NCBI GenBank assembly: GCA_029262055.1
Contig: JAJDAD010000114.1
Location: forward strand, 19,740 to 83,739
Source of the DNA: Candidatus Zhuqueibacterota bacterium
Lineage (GTDB): Bacteria > Zhuqueibacterota > Zhuqueibacteria > Oceanimicrobiales > Oceanimicrobiaceae
DNA: 64,000 nucleotides
Direction of reading: 5' to 3'
This document shows positions 8,119 to 18,049 of the stretch, piece by piece (the first letter of the stretch is position 1; the number at the start of each line of letters is the position of its first letter). Both the position numbers and the translations under genes were made by a program. The notes beneath the pieces were generated by a model that saw only the letters and a program-made list of their open reading frames with translations, was not told where the DNA came from and made no database searches.

Positions 8119-8634
8119 CTAATGCCATTCATCGCACTCTTCTTGAGAAGCAATCAATTCGTCCTTTTCATACAATATCTTATGTTCGGATGGCGTAAGA
8201 GTGTTGACAAATTGAATAATGCCTGCAACATCTTCTAAATAATAATTGCTCAAGTGTATTGACTTGTTGCTATCCTCGATTCTCAGTCTTATTGAGATTT
8301 GCGAACCATCCTCAACGCAATCATTCGAATAACTATCCGAGATGTCACCTAGCGCCAGACCATCTATGAGTCGGTGAATTCTTCCTATCTGCGTTGGGGT
8401 CATCTTGCGGACGAAAAGCGTATTCTCTTTGTCCTCCTTGAGACTACCTGAAAAATAGACCTTAAGTTCGTTATCGCTGATGTGGTAAATCTTTGAGTAT
8501 GCCAACGAATAATCGCTATCATAAATTGAAACTTCGAAGCCGGACAAGTTTGTATTCCCACTGCCTTCCTCTTGGCTATCACAGGATAGAAGCAAAATCA
8601 ATCCCAAAAGCATAGCTTGCAAAACGTGTTTCAT
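8119..8634 (-). CDS. Putative lipoprotein, AT-rich, unknown function
   Basis: 171 residues from ATG at 8634; a start ten codons upstream would place charged residues before the signal. MKHVLQAMLLGLILLLSC is a lipoprotein signal peptide with lipobox LLLSC, followed by an acidic linker (DSQEEGSG). The body is a mixed hydrophilic domain without motifs I recognise; it contains paired Cys (NDCVEDG and QEECDEW) that could form a disulfide. Composition is AT-rich relative to moaC and the YbdK-like gene on either side, similar in this respect to the other orphan lipoprotein at 3617-4270, although the two sequences look unrelated. Function unknown. Confidence 0.65.
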   Translation of the reverse strand: MKHVLQAMLLGLILLLSCDSQEEGSGNTNLSGFEVSIYDSDYSLAYSKIYHISDNELKVYFSGSLKEDKENTLFVRKMTPTQIGRIHRLIDGLALGDISDSYSNDCVEDGSQISIRLRIEDSNKSIHLSNYYLEDVAGIIQFVNTLTPSEHKILYEKDELIASQEECDEWH

Positions 8635-8701
8635 TGTCTCGCCAAAACGAAAACGCTCATTCACAGATGAAAAATATTAGAGGTCATTCAGCTTGTCCGC
8701 T

Positions 8702-9826
8702 TCAAACGCTGATCTGCGTATTCTCCCGAAGCTCTTTAATTGTGGCTTCCATCACGGTTTTGAAATCTCCGCTTTCAGCGTAAATCTGTCTTTGCCGCTT
8801 GAAGCTGGGACCGCCGTCGACGATTTGTTTGACGCGCATCATTTCGTCATAACTCCCCAGCCGCTTGGCCACCGGCGCCAGTGATTCCACCAACTCATGA
8901 ATCGATTCTGAAACGGGTTGCAGATTGCCGTCGTCGTCGGTGATGATTTCCGCATCCACCGACCAGCGCGCTGCGCGCCACTTATTCTCGCGCACCACCC
9001 AGTCACGCAGCGCCGGCAAATAGTCACCTTCTTCGTATCGATCACCGAGCCAGACCACCAGCGCTTGAATCAGAGCCGTGACCGCCATGATCTCATCCAG
9101 GGAAGGCAGGCCGTCGCACACGCGCAATTCAATCGTACCAAACCCCGGGTGCGGCCTGATATCCCACCAAACCTCGCGGATACTCTGGATCGCTTTCGCA
9201 TTCACAAGCGTAATCATGAATCTTTGGAATTCAGCCCAGTTTAGGAGGCGGTAAGGCAGGCCCGCAGTTGGCAGGGTTTCGAAAATTTTCACCCGGGTCG
9301 ATGCAAGCCCGGTATCGTACGAATCAAAGAAAGGCGAGCTGGCTGATAAGGACAGCAGGTGCGGAATAAAGGTCGAGAGTGCATTGAAAATAGCGATCGC
9401 TTGCTCGCCGCTGGGCACACCCACATGCACATGCAGACCAAAAATCATCAACCGGCGGGCCGGCCACTGACAGCGGTCGATCAGGCGGTGATAACGGTCT
9501 TTGGGCGTGATTTCCTGCTCGCCCCATTTCGAGAAGGGGTGCGTGCCGACGCTGGCAAGCTCATAGCCAAGCTCATCACAAACGGCCTGCAGCGATTGCA
9601 GGCGCTCGGTCAAATCAGTCCTGACCGCGGCGATGTTGGCGCACACGTCCGTGTTTAGTTCTATGGTGGATTGAATGAGCTCCGGTTTAATGTGGTCGTC
9701 GCCGTCCACCCGTTCCAGGATCTGCTGGGCACCGGACACCAGGTTCTTGGTTTCCGGATCGAGGATTTGTAATTCGAGTTCAACCCCCAGTGTTGGGTTT
9801 GGCGAACCGTTGAAGTGAGTCTTCAT
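8702..9826 (-). CDS. Carboxylate-amine ligase of the YbdK / GCS2 family
   Basis: 374 residues; ATG at 9826 behind GGAGGG. The N-terminal motif TLGVELELQILD is the GCS2-family ATP/metal-binding strand. It is followed by ELIQSTIELNTDVC, then GLHVHVGVPSGEQAIAIFNAL and WWDIRPHPGFGTIELRVCDG, all diagnostic of YbdK-type weak gamma-glutamyl-cysteine ligases. The reaction is ATP-dependent amide-bond formation between a carboxylate and an amine; the physiological substrate of YbdK-like enzymes is not firmly known. The gene is monocistronic by position: the lipoprotein gene begins 67 bases further left, and the DEAD-box helicase is divergent on the right. Confidence 0.88.
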   Translation of the reverse strand: MKTHFNGSPNPTLGVELELQILDPETKNLVSGAQQILERVDGDDHIKPELIQSTIELNTDVCANIAAVRTDLTERLQSLQAVCDELGYELASVGTHPFSKWGEQEITPKDRYHRLIDRCQWPARRLMIFGLHVHVGVPSGEQAIAIFNALSTFIPHLLSLSASSPFFDSYDTGLASTRVKIFETLPTAGLPYRLLNWAEFQRFMITLVNAKAIQSIREVWWDIRPHPGFGTIELRVCDGLPSLDEIMAVTALIQALVVWLGDRYEEGDYLPALRDWVVRENKWRAARWSVDAEIITDDDGNLQPVSESIHELVESLAPVAKRLGSYDEMMRVKQIVDGGPSFKRQRQIYAESGDFKTVMEATIKELRENTQISV

Positions 9827-10037
9827 TCTTCCCTCCGCGAAAGATTATGGGTTATACTAAGGATAAACAATTTGAAAACAGTTTGCAACATCGAAGAAGA
9901 AAACACTCAGGCATCGAAACGTCGCTTGCAAATTACATCCAATTTGTGCATATTAAACGATCACTAAGTCATGTGTTTGACGCCGATTCGGTTTGGCTAC
10001 AGGCGCCGACACACGCACACATTTTAATAGGAATAAC

Positions 10038-11825
10038 ATGACTACCACAGAGAGTCCCCAGCCTGGCTTTGCAGATTTGGGTCTGAGTAGGCCCGTATTG
10101 CAAGCCTTGAACGAAGTGGGCTATGAAACCCCGTCGCCAATCCAGGCACAGACAATTCCACTCATAATAGCCGGCAAAGATGTGTTGGGACAGGCACAGA
10201 CCGGCACCGGCAAGACTGCCGCATTTGCCCTGCCTTTATTAAGCGGGCTTGATGTGAAGAAAACTCAGCCGCAAGTGCTTGTGCTTACGCCGACCCGGGA
10301 GCTGGCAATCCAGGTGGCGGAGGCGTTCCAGCGTTATGCGTCCAAGCTCAGAAACTTTCACGTGTTGCCGATCTACGGCGGGCAAGCGTACGAAGGCCAG
10401 CTACGTCAATTGCGCCGTGGCGTGCATGTTGTTGTGGGGACGCCCGGACGGTTGATGGACCACATGCGGCGCGGGACACTCAAACTGGACGCCCTCTCCT
10501 GCCTCGTTCTGGATGAAGCAGATGAAATGTTGCGCATGGGATTTATCGATGATGTGGAGTGGATTCTCGAGCAGACACCGGCGGAGCGCCAGACGACATT
10601 GTTCTCAGCCACCATTCCCCAGCCAATTCGGCGCATTGCGCAAAAGTACCTGCAAAATCCAGAGGCGATCACCATCAAGGTACGCACGACTACGGCGGAC
10701 ACGATCAATCATCGCTACTGGATGGTCAGCGGGGTGCACAAACTGGATGCACTGACCCGCATCCTGGAAGCCGAGACATTCGATGGCATGATCGTTTTTG
10801 TCAGAACCAAAACAGCCACCGCCAGCTTGTCGGAAAAACTCGCAGCGCGCGGTTTCGACTCGGCGCCCCTGAACGGTGACATCTCCCAAAGCATGCGTGA
10901 GAGGACAATCGGACAACTCAAGGCTGGCAAGATTGATATCCTGGTGGCCACCGATGTTGCGGCGCGCGGCCTGGACGTCGACCGCATCAGCCATGTGATT
11001 AATTACGACATTCCTCATGACACCGAGGCTTATGTGCACCGGGTCGGGAGGACCGGACGCATGGGACGCCGTGGCGAGGCCATTTTGTTTGTTTCTCCGC
11101 GCGAGAGACGGCTCCTGCATGCCATCGAGCGCGCCACCAAGCAAAAGATCACAATAATGGACTTGCCGTCGACCGAGGCCGTGAACAACAAACGGATTGC
11201 CAACTTCCAGCAGCGCATCACGGACACATTAGCGAAGGACGAACTCGCGTTTTTTTCCAAATTGCTGGACCAGTACCGGCAGGAGCACGACGTGCCGGCT
11301 CTGGACATTGCGGCGGCCCTGGCGCTCATGGTCCAGGGAGAAGAGCCGCTCCTGCTGAGCAGTAGCCCGAGAAAGAGCAAGGTCCGGCCAAAGGCGCCGC
11401 ATCTGCAAGGTAAAGCCAAACCCGAGACCTTCACTCGTAAGCCAACCACCCTGTCGGAACGCATCCATCGAGCCTTCCAGCAGGAAGAAGGGATGGAGCG
11501 CTTTCGCATCGAAGTCGGCCACAGCCACGGGGTTAAACCGAACAACATTGTCGGCGCCATCGCCAACGAAGTTGGCCTGGACAGCCAGAACATCGGCCGG
11601 ATAGAGATTCACGATGACTTCAGCACCGTGGACTTGCCGGAAGGCATGCCCCGGGATGTTTTCCGCGCCCTGAAGAAAGTTTGGGTTGCGGGTCAAAAGC
11701 TGGAGATTTCAAGAGCCGAAACGCCTGACCGACCAAAAGCACGCAGAAAGATATCGCACCCGCACCGGGGTAAGCTGCAAGGCGGAAAGAACCCTCCAAG
11801 AAGCAAAAAGCGAGCCCGGAAATAG
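10038..11825 (+). CDS. deaD: DEAD-box ATP-dependent RNA helicase with DbpA-type C-terminal RNA-binding domain
   Basis: 595 residues from ATG at 10038 (AGGAATAAC upstream); an in-frame start 45 bases earlier lacks a ribosome site. All helicase motifs are visible: Q motif around PSPIQAQ, motif I AQTGTGKT, Ia PTRELA, II LDEADEM, III FSAT, V ATDVAARGLDVD and VI HRVGRTGR. The region around residues 465-540 (RFRIEVGHSHGVKPNNIVGAIANE, then NIGRIEIHDDFSTVDLP) is the DbpA/CsdA RNA-recognition fold, and the tail is Lys/Arg-rich. Such proteins remodel structured RNA in ribosome assembly and mRNA decay and are often cold-induced; the 200-base leader is free of genes, so 5' UTR control is possible. A terminator-like hairpin follows. 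Confidence 0.95.
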   Translation: MTTTESPQPGFADLGLSRPVLQALNEVGYETPSPIQAQTIPLIIAGKDVLGQAQTGTGKTAAFALPLLSGLDVKKTQPQVLVLTPTRELAIQVAEAFQRYASKLRNFHVLPIYGGQAYEGQLRQLRRGVHVVVGTPGRLMDHMRRGTLKLDALSCLVLDEADEMLRMGFIDDVEWILEQTPAERQTTLFSATIPQPIRRIAQKYLQNPEAITIKVRTTTADTINHRYWMVSGVHKLDALTRILEAETFDGMIVFVRTKTATASLSEKLAARGFDSAPLNGDISQSMRERTIGQLKAGKIDILVATDVAARGLDVDRISHVINYDIPHDTEAYVHRVGRTGRMGRRGEAILFVSPRERRLLHAIERATKQKITIMDLPSTEAVNNKRIANFQQRITDTLAKDELAFFSKLLDQYRQEHDVPALDIAAALALMVQGEEPLLLSSSPRKSKVRPKAPHLQGKAKPETFTRKPTTLSERIHRAFQQEEGMERFRIEVGHSHGVKPNNIVGAIANEVGLDSQNIGRIEIHDDFSTVDLPEGMPRDVFRALKKVWVAGQKLEISRAETPDRPKARRKISHPHRGKLQGGKNPPRSKKRARK

Positions 11826-11850
11826 CCCCAGAGTAGGACTGCGACAAATC

Positions 11851-11872
11851 AACCCTCACACCAGTCAGGGTT
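11851..11872 (+). terminator. Possible terminator after the DEAD-box helicase gene
   Basis: AACCCTCAC and GTCAGGGTT pair with one mismatch around a 4-base loop and are followed by TATTT. It lies 26 bases after the helicase stop. The arms resemble the CCCTGACAGGG repeat at 3310-3371, so a repeat may have been co-opted as terminator. Confidence 0.45.
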
Positions 11873-12204
11873 TATTTGTGCAAAGGCCATGATAGCGGCC
11901 ATTCAGGCTTTGCAAAATTACCTTAATATCCCAATCTATTCCACCCACAAGGCCGATAGAATAGAGTTGCCAGGCCTCATTCCGAGGCAGGCGCGCGCTA
12001 TTTAGATGAGTAGCATTCGGTCTAATCCGCTTGTTCATGAACTGTGGCCACCATCTTGTGAGAATAGCGGTCGAACCATGCCCATTCACAGTGGATTTGT
12101 GCCGAATGACCCAGTTCGTCAGATTTGATGTCCGGTGCTCCCAGGACATGAACTAAGCACGGTCGCCTACGCTTTATTTAACCTAAACCAACGCGGAAAG
12201 AATA
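11873..12204. other. Intergenic region without supported gene
   Basis: 332 bases between the helicase terminator and the CheY-like gene. A reverse-strand open frame at 11865-12149 has no ribosome-binding site and no family resemblance, so I do not call it. It presumably carries the promoter of the CheY-like gene; I cannot assign elements confidently. Confidence 0.5.
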
Positions 12205-12576
12205 ATGTCCAAAACAATCATGGCAGTAGATGATGCCCTGACGGTTCGGCGTTTACTTACCTTCACCTTGAAAGACACGGGTTACAATGTTGTTGAGGCT
12301 GAGAGCGGCGAAGATGCACTAGCCAAACTCGACAACATACCGATCAACTTGCTCATAACCGACATCAACATGGAAGGTATGGATGGCCTGGAGCTGGTGC
12401 GCACGGTAAGAGCAATCCCGGCCTATCAGAAAACACCTATTCTAGTGCTCTCGGCGGATGCCGACGCCAACAGACGTGATGAGATTAAGGCCGCAGGGGC
12501 AACCGGCTGGCTGGCGAAACCGTTCAAGGCGCCACAGCTACTGGCGGTAGTGGACAGGTTGCTGCCCATGAACTGA
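12205..12576 (+). CDS. CheY-like single-domain response regulator
   Basis: 123 residues, one receiver domain. The acidic pair (VDDALTVRR, residues about 8-9), the phospho-acceptor Asp in LLITDINMEGMDG (about residue 53), the switch Ser in LVLSADAD (about residue 83) and the Lys of GWLAKPFKAP (about residue 104) are all present, so it should be phosphorylatable. With no output domain, it must act by protein contact, as chemotaxis CheY proteins do at the flagellar switch or as relays. No chemotaxis genes are nearby; the large hybrid kinase 0.7 kb downstream is a plausible partner. GGAAAGAATA precedes the ATG. Confidence 0.92.
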   Translation: MSKTIMAVDDALTVRRLLTFTLKDTGYNVVEAESGEDALAKLDNIPINLLITDINMEGMDGLELVRTVRAIPAYQKTPILVLSADADANRRDEIKAAGATGWLAKPFKAPQLLAVVDRLLPMN

Positions 12577-13293
12577 GGCCCAACGGGACACATACATTCA
12601 CTTGATCAAATCACTGACACCGGGGGAATCTGCACTGCGAGTTACTCATCTACCATATTCTTATCACCTGCAACCAAAGCTAGGATATTGAATTGTAGTG
12701 CCCCGGGTCGGCCTGGACGGCTGTTAATTTTTGTTAACATCGCTTTAAACTATTGCTTTACCTGCGCGGCTGCCCTATTTTTTATTTCCTGTACGTTGCA
12801 CCATATGCTGCTCTATCAATGCGATCATTTGGGGTATTCATCTTAGGCTTTCCTTTGTCTGTCCTTCGCCGAAGTAGCCGGCTCCTACTTCCCGAGGTAT
12901 TGCCAGTATGCACATCATTATCATGCGTACCCAGAGCCTGCAGTCTTTCTGCAAGTCATAGAAAGCCAGGTACCGGCTCAGATGCGGCCAACTCAACCTT
13001 GCGGCTGCCGTCATTCCCGCAGAATCACCGCGCGAATGCACGGAAGCACTGACCTTGTGCTCAGCCTTAACCGGTACATTGCTAATTGGGCCCGGGCCAG
13101 ACGTTTTGTTGAGAACTTCGTGCTTGGCCTCGGCGTGGCGCAAGATGGATATATTTTGGAATTTGCTGTCAACAACAGAAGACAGATTCTTACCTAGAAG
13201 TCATTTCCCTTCAATGCGTGTCAGTATGGCGATGTGAGTTAGACTTGTCTCAGGTTAGATTCAACGATTAGCCAGAATCCAAGGAGTTGGCAA
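12577..13293. other. 717-bp intergenic region, no gene recognised
   Basis: Short open frames on both strands have no ribosome sites and non-protein-like composition. A small palindrome GTTAA-TTTTT-GTTAAC-like lies near 12723-12738. The last 15 bases hold AAGGAG, the Shine-Dalgarno of the hybrid kinase. Nothing else is interpretable; it may carry the kinase promoter or decayed sequence. Confidence 0.5.
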
Positions 13294-16200
13294 ATGGTTA
13301 CCAAGAGAGTCGCTACCCAGCAAGTGCTTGTTGTCAATGGCGATGTTGCCGAGCTACAGGCCACAGCAAAAAGCCTGGAATCTGAGCAGATACAAACAGT
13401 ATGTTGCACGAGTGCCACAGAGGCGCTAACTGCCGCTGACCAACGCTCACTCGATGTGGCAATTGTTGGCTCCCAGTTACCGGATGGCGACGCATTTACT
13501 CTTGTCAAAAGTCTCAAGCTCAAAAATCCTCAACTCAAAACCATCGTGCGGGTAGCATCCCCATCCTCCGAGTCCTTGCCAGACATGCACCAGGGTACTT
13601 TCGCTTTTGTGCAGCAAGTTGACGGGCCCGAAGAGCTACTGTCCAGCGTACAGGCGTTTGATGTGCACATGACAGCAGACAACTCCGCCGTTGAAAATAA
13701 GTTGCGCGATCAAGTCAAACGACTCACTAAGGCCAACCGGAAACTGCGCACTCAAATCGCTACAAGAAAACAGGTCGAAACAAAACTGCGTAGCGATGAG
13801 GAGCTGTACCGGTTTCTGGCGGAGAACTTGCAGGTCGCAATCTGGGAAGTTGACCTCGATGGCAAGCTTGCTTCAATAAACCGGGCAGGCTTGGCGATGC
13901 TCGGCGCTGATTCGGAAGAAGGGATCATCGGCAAATCTTACCTGGATTTCGTGCCGGCCGAAGAGCGGAACAATATAAGTCACCTGCTCCAAAATGCTGC
14001 AGGCGGATCAGTGGTGACCTTTCAGCTCCGCACCGGAAATGCTTGTCACTTTGATGCATCATTTGTGCCCGTTCCTGACGCTGCCGGCCATACCCTCCGC
14101 ATCGTGGGCACTGCCCACGATATCACCGAACACCGTCTTGCGGAATTCGCATCGAAAGAAAGCGCAGTCAACTATCGCTCGCTGGTCGAGTCGACCAATG
14201 CCGTGCTGTGGAAACTGAACCTTGCAACCGGACAGTTTACCTATATTGGCAAGCAGGTGGAGACGTTGCTTGGCTACAAAGCCGACACTTGGATTGATAT
14301 GGACACGCGGCTGTCTCGCATTCATCCCGAAGACCGGGAGAATGCGGTTGTTCACAGCGCTGAATCGACTAGGAATGGACGGGATCATGATTTTGAGTAC
14401 CGTGCCCTCGCAAAAGATGGCAGCATCGTCTGGATACGCGATATCGTTACCGTACTCGCGCGGCAAGACGGCCCAAAGGAATTGATCGGTTTCATGTTCG
14501 ATGTGACGGAGCAAAAAAGGGTCGACGAAGCGCTGCAGGAAAGCGAGAAAAAATGCCGGGCCAACAAATTCTTCCTCAAAGAATCACAGAGAGTCTCCCG
14601 TATCGGTTCTTATGATTATGACATCAACTCAGGCACTTGGCGCAGTTCCGATGTTCTTGATGAGATTTTCGGGATCCAAAAGGACAACGGCAAAGACGTC
14701 GCTGCCTGGCTAAAAGTAGTTCACCCGGACATGCGCCAAGAAATGCAGAACTATCTAATGAAAGATGTTCTGATTGACCACCAGCGTTTCGACCGGGAGT
14801 ATCGGATCATCCGGGCGAGCGATCACGAGGTCAGGTACGTACATGGACTCGGGGAGCTGGATTTTGACGATGATGGCAAACCCACGGGATTGATAGGCAC
14901 TATTCAGGACATTACCGAGCGCAAACTGGCAGAGGAAAAACTTCTATTTACACAGTTTGCCGTCGACCATAACGCTGATCCTACCTACTGCGTCAGAGCG
15001 GATGGCAAGATTTGCTATGTAAACGAGGCGGCCTGCCGAACTCTCGGATACTCGCGGGAAGAGCTTCAATCGATGGTCGTTCCGGATATTTCCACCGATC
15101 TTTCCCAAGACGCCTGGTCCGGGCGCTGGCAGAAAATCAGGGACGGGGAGGCAATGACTCTGGAGACACACCATAAAACAAAGTCCGGTCAGGCTTTGCC
15201 GGTTGAAATCCATACCAGCTTTATCCAGTACCAAAATGAGGAATATGCCTGGGCCTATGCGCGCGACATTACCGAACGTAAACGCGCTGAGGTAGCGCTT
15301 ACAGAAAGCGAGCAGAGATACCGCCGTCTGTTCGAGGACTCGCCGATCTCGCTATGGGAAGAAGATTTTACACAAGTCCAGGCATATCTCGCTATGCTCA
15401 AGGCCAGGGGTGTTACAGACTATCGCGCGTATTTTGCCGAGAATCCAGATGAGGTGGCAGCTTGCGCACAAAAAGTCCGAATTCTGGATGTTAACAAAGC
15501 CACGTTGACCTTGCATCACGCTGAGAACAAGGAGAGATTATTAGGCGATCTGACTACGACTTTTACTGAAAAAACTCTCGAAGCCTTTCGGGAAGAGCTG
15601 ATAACCCTGGCGGAAGGACGGACGCGATTTGAAGCCGAGGCCGAAGTAAAAACCTTGACCGGCGAAAACAGAAATGTTCACCTGGATTTCTCTGTGACAC
15701 AAGCGGTGAGAGACGGAAGTGATCGGATGCTCGCATTGGTGGCTATCGCCGATATCACCGAGCGCAAACATACTGAAGCGAGGCTACGTTTTACGCAGTT
15801 TGCAGTCGACCACAATGCCGATCCTACATACTGGGTCAGCGCAGATGGAAAGATCTGCTATGTAAACGACGCGGCGTGCCGAACTCTTGGATACTCGCGG
15901 GAAGAGCTTCAGTCTATGACTGTTCCTCAAATCGATCCTGATTTTCCCGTGGAAGCATGGCCGGGGCACTGGCAGGAAATGAAAGATGCGGGATCATTGA
16001 CTTTTGAGGCCCACCACAAGACAAAGTCCGGCCAGGTTATACCGGTTGAAATCCATACCAGTTTTATTACGTATCAAAACGAGGAATATATCTGGGCCTT
16101 CGTCCACGACATTACCGAGCGCAAGCAGGCGGAAGAAAGAATCACGCGTTTTAGCCGTATCTTCGAAGACTCACTAAATGAGATATATTTGTTCGATGCA

Positions 16201-18045
16201 GATGCATTGAAATTTACTCAGGTGAATGGCGCCGCTCAGCATAATCTGGGCTATACGATGGAAGAATTACATGAATTAACACCACTTGATTTAAAACCTG
16301 AAGTTACGAATGAATCGTTTGCAAAATTGGTTGCGCCCTTACGCAATGGTGAAAAAGACAAGATCGTCTTCGAGACTGTTCACAAACGAAAAGATCAATC
16401 ACTTTACAATGTGGAAGTTCACTTGCAGATTTTGCACTTTGAACACGAGACGCTATTCGCCGCGATTATTTCCGATATCACTGAACGTAAGCAGGCGCAA
16501 GAGCAACTTAACAAACTGTCCGTGGCGCTTGAACAAATCCCGGCAGCGGTCATTATCACGGACATCTCTGGCACCATCGAATATGTGAATCCACGCTTCA
16601 CGCAAATTAACGGCTATAGAGCCGAAGAGGTTATCGGGAAAAGTCCGCGTATGTTGGATCCAGATGGTTGCTCAGGTAACAATCACAAACAAGTCTGGGA
16701 TGTAATAACTTCCGGCAAGACCTGGCGAGGCGAATTTCACAACCAGAAGAAAAACGGTAGACAATACTGTGTGTCGGCATCGATATCACCTGTGCGGAAC
16801 ACGAATGACGAGATCACGCACTTTCTGGTGGTCGAGGAAGACATCACCGCCAAGAAATTGGTTGCTAAAGAAAAGGCAAACCTCACAGAACAACTGTGGC
16901 ACGCACAGAAGATGGAAACCGTCGGGACGCTGGCGGGCGGCATTGCGCATGATTTCAACAACATCCTGCAGGCGATTCAGGGTTACGTAGACATGTGTAT
17001 GGATGAGCTGCCACCGGACGGTCCCGTCTACCGGGATTTGAACGAAGTCATGAAGGCCACGGGCAGAGCTGCCAAGATGGTCAAGCAACTGCTGGCCTTC
17101 AGCCGCAATGACTACCAGGAACGCGAACGTGTGGAGATGCCCATATTGGTCAATGAAACCCTGCATCTTTTGCGCGGCTCCCTGCCTTCAACCATAGACA
17201 TTCGCCCCGACATCGTCAAGAAATGTAACCCAATTATGGCCAATCCCGGCCAGATTCACCAGGTCATAATGAACTTGTGTACAAATGCTTACCAATCAAT
17301 GGGCCTTGATGGCGGCACGCTCGCCGTAAAATTGCGCATGGCGAAGATCGGTGCCGCCATGCGACGGAGGCACCCACAGTTGGTTGCAGATGCTTACCTG
17401 GAGTTATCGGTTACGGACACGGGAAAAGGGATGGACAGCAGGACACTCGACCGGATATTTGAACCGTTCTTTACAACCAAGCAGGTTGGAGAGGGAACCG
17501 GTCTGGGGCTTTCAGTCGTGCACGGAATTGTCCTTGCGCACGACGGCCATGTTGTGGTCAAAAGTGAGCCGGAAACGGGGACATCGATCCTGGTATACTT
17601 GCCGGTGGTAGAGCCGTCGGATCGTGAGACCGCTTGCACTACTGAGGTCGCCGTTGAATACTCCGGACGAATCCTTTATGTTGATGATGAGGCATCGGTG
17701 GCCACCGTCGTGACCAGGTTGCTCACCAAACTTGGCTACGATGTCGTTGCCAGCGATACGGGCCACGACGCCCTTACTTTGTTCCGGAAAGACCCCGGTG
17801 CTTTCGACCTTGTGCTGACCGACCAAACCATGCCCGGCATGACCGGAATCAAACTCGCCGAGAAACTCCTCAAGATCCGGCCTGCAATACCAATCATCCT
17901 CATGTCCGGGTTTGGCCGCATAGGCACGCACGATGATGCAAAGAAGCTGGGAATCCGGGAATTTGTGATGAAACCGGTCATGGCCGACGAGTTGAGTGCG
18001 GCCATCAACCGCGTACTGCAAACGGATCACTCTAACAGGACTTAA
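13294..18045 (+). CDS. Multi-PAS hybrid histidine kinase with degenerate N-terminal and intact C-terminal receiver
   Basis: 1583 residues with no membrane segment seen, so probably cytosolic. Residues about 8-125 form a receiver fold, but the acceptor Asp position reads IVGSQLPDG, so it is a pseudo-receiver. A series of PAS/PAC units follows, each ending in the DITERK-type motif (for example HDITEHRLAE, QDITERKLAE, ADITERKHTE, SDITERKQAQ). The dimerisation His is H1219 in LAGGIAHDFNNIL, with ATPase N box NLCTNAYQSM, G1 TDTGKGMD and G2 GEGTGLGLS. The receiver at about 1459-1575 has LVLTDQTMPGM and a conserved Lys (EFVMKPV). Two of the PAS units (about 550-665 and 831-947) are near copies. Five bases later starts a second receiver gene. 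The input signal is unknown; no haem or flavin motif is obvious. Confidence 0.93.
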   Translation: MVTKRVATQQVLVVNGDVAELQATAKSLESEQIQTVCCTSATEALTAADQRSLDVAIVGSQLPDGDAFTLVKSLKLKNPQLKTIVRVASPSSESLPDMHQGTFAFVQQVDGPEELLSSVQAFDVHMTADNSAVENKLRDQVKRLTKANRKLRTQIATRKQVETKLRSDEELYRFLAENLQVAIWEVDLDGKLASINRAGLAMLGADSEEGIIGKSYLDFVPAEERNNISHLLQNAAGGSVVTFQLRTGNACHFDASFVPVPDAAGHTLRIVGTAHDITEHRLAEFASKESAVNYRSLVESTNAVLWKLNLATGQFTYIGKQVETLLGYKADTWIDMDTRLSRIHPEDRENAVVHSAESTRNGRDHDFEYRALAKDGSIVWIRDIVTVLARQDGPKELIGFMFDVTEQKRVDEALQESEKKCRANKFFLKESQRVSRIGSYDYDINSGTWRSSDVLDEIFGIQKDNGKDVAAWLKVVHPDMRQEMQNYLMKDVLIDHQRFDREYRIIRASDHEVRYVHGLGELDFDDDGKPTGLIGTIQDITERKLAEEKLLFTQFAVDHNADPTYCVRADGKICYVNEAACRTLGYSREELQSMVVPDISTDLSQDAWSGRWQKIRDGEAMTLETHHKTKSGQALPVEIHTSFIQYQNEEYAWAYARDITERKRAEVALTESEQRYRRLFEDSPISLWEEDFTQVQAYLAMLKARGVTDYRAYFAENPDEVAACAQKVRILDVNKATLTLHHAENKERLLGDLTTTFTEKTLEAFREELITLAEGRTRFEAEAEVKTLTGENRNVHLDFSVTQAVRDGSDRMLALVAIADITERKHTEARLRFTQFAVDHNADPTYWVSADGKICYVNDAACRTLGYSREELQSMTVPQIDPDFPVEAWPGHWQEMKDAGSLTFEAHHKTKSGQVIPVEIHTSFITYQNEEYIWAFVHDITERKQAEERITRFSRIFEDSLNEIYLFDADALKFTQVNGAAQHNLGYTMEELHELTPLDLKPEVTNESFAKLVAPLRNGEKDKIVFETVHKRKDQSLYNVEVHLQILHFEHETLFAAIISDITERKQAQEQLNKLSVALEQIPAAVIITDISGTIEYVNPRFTQINGYRAEEVIGKSPRMLDPDGCSGNNHKQVWDVITSGKTWRGEFHNQKKNGRQYCVSASISPVRNTNDEITHFLVVEEDITAKKLVAKEKANLTEQLWHAQKMETVGTLAGGIAHDFNNILQAIQGYVDMCMDELPPDGPVYRDLNEVMKATGRAAKMVKQLLAFSRNDYQERERVEMPILVNETLHLLRGSLPSTIDIRPDIVKKCNPIMANPGQIHQVIMNLCTNAYQSMGLDGGTLAVKLRMAKIGAAMRRRHPQLVADAYLELSVTDTGKGMDSRTLDRIFEPFFTTKQVGEGTGLGLSVVHGIVLAHDGHVVVKSEPETGTSILVYLPVVEPSDRETACTTEVAVEYSGRILYVDDEASVATVVTRLLTKLGYDVVASDTGHDALTLFRKDPGAFDLVLTDQTMPGMTGIKLAEKLLKIRPAIPIILMSGFGRIGTHDDAKKLGIREFVMKPVMADELSAAINRVLQTDHSNRT

Positions 18046-18049
18046 GACG

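Noticed and set aside
11865..12149. Leftward 94-residue frame between helicase and CheY-like genes
   Set aside because: No Shine-Dalgarno, Trp/Asn-rich odd composition and overlaps the helicase terminator.
12838..13143. Leftward 101-residue frame in the gap before the hybrid kinase
   Set aside because: No ribosome site and no domain; probably non-coding.
13294..13660. N-terminal receiver of the hybrid kinase as an active phospho-acceptor
   Set aside because: The acceptor Asp position reads Gly (IVGSQLPDG), so it is counted as a pseudo-receiver.
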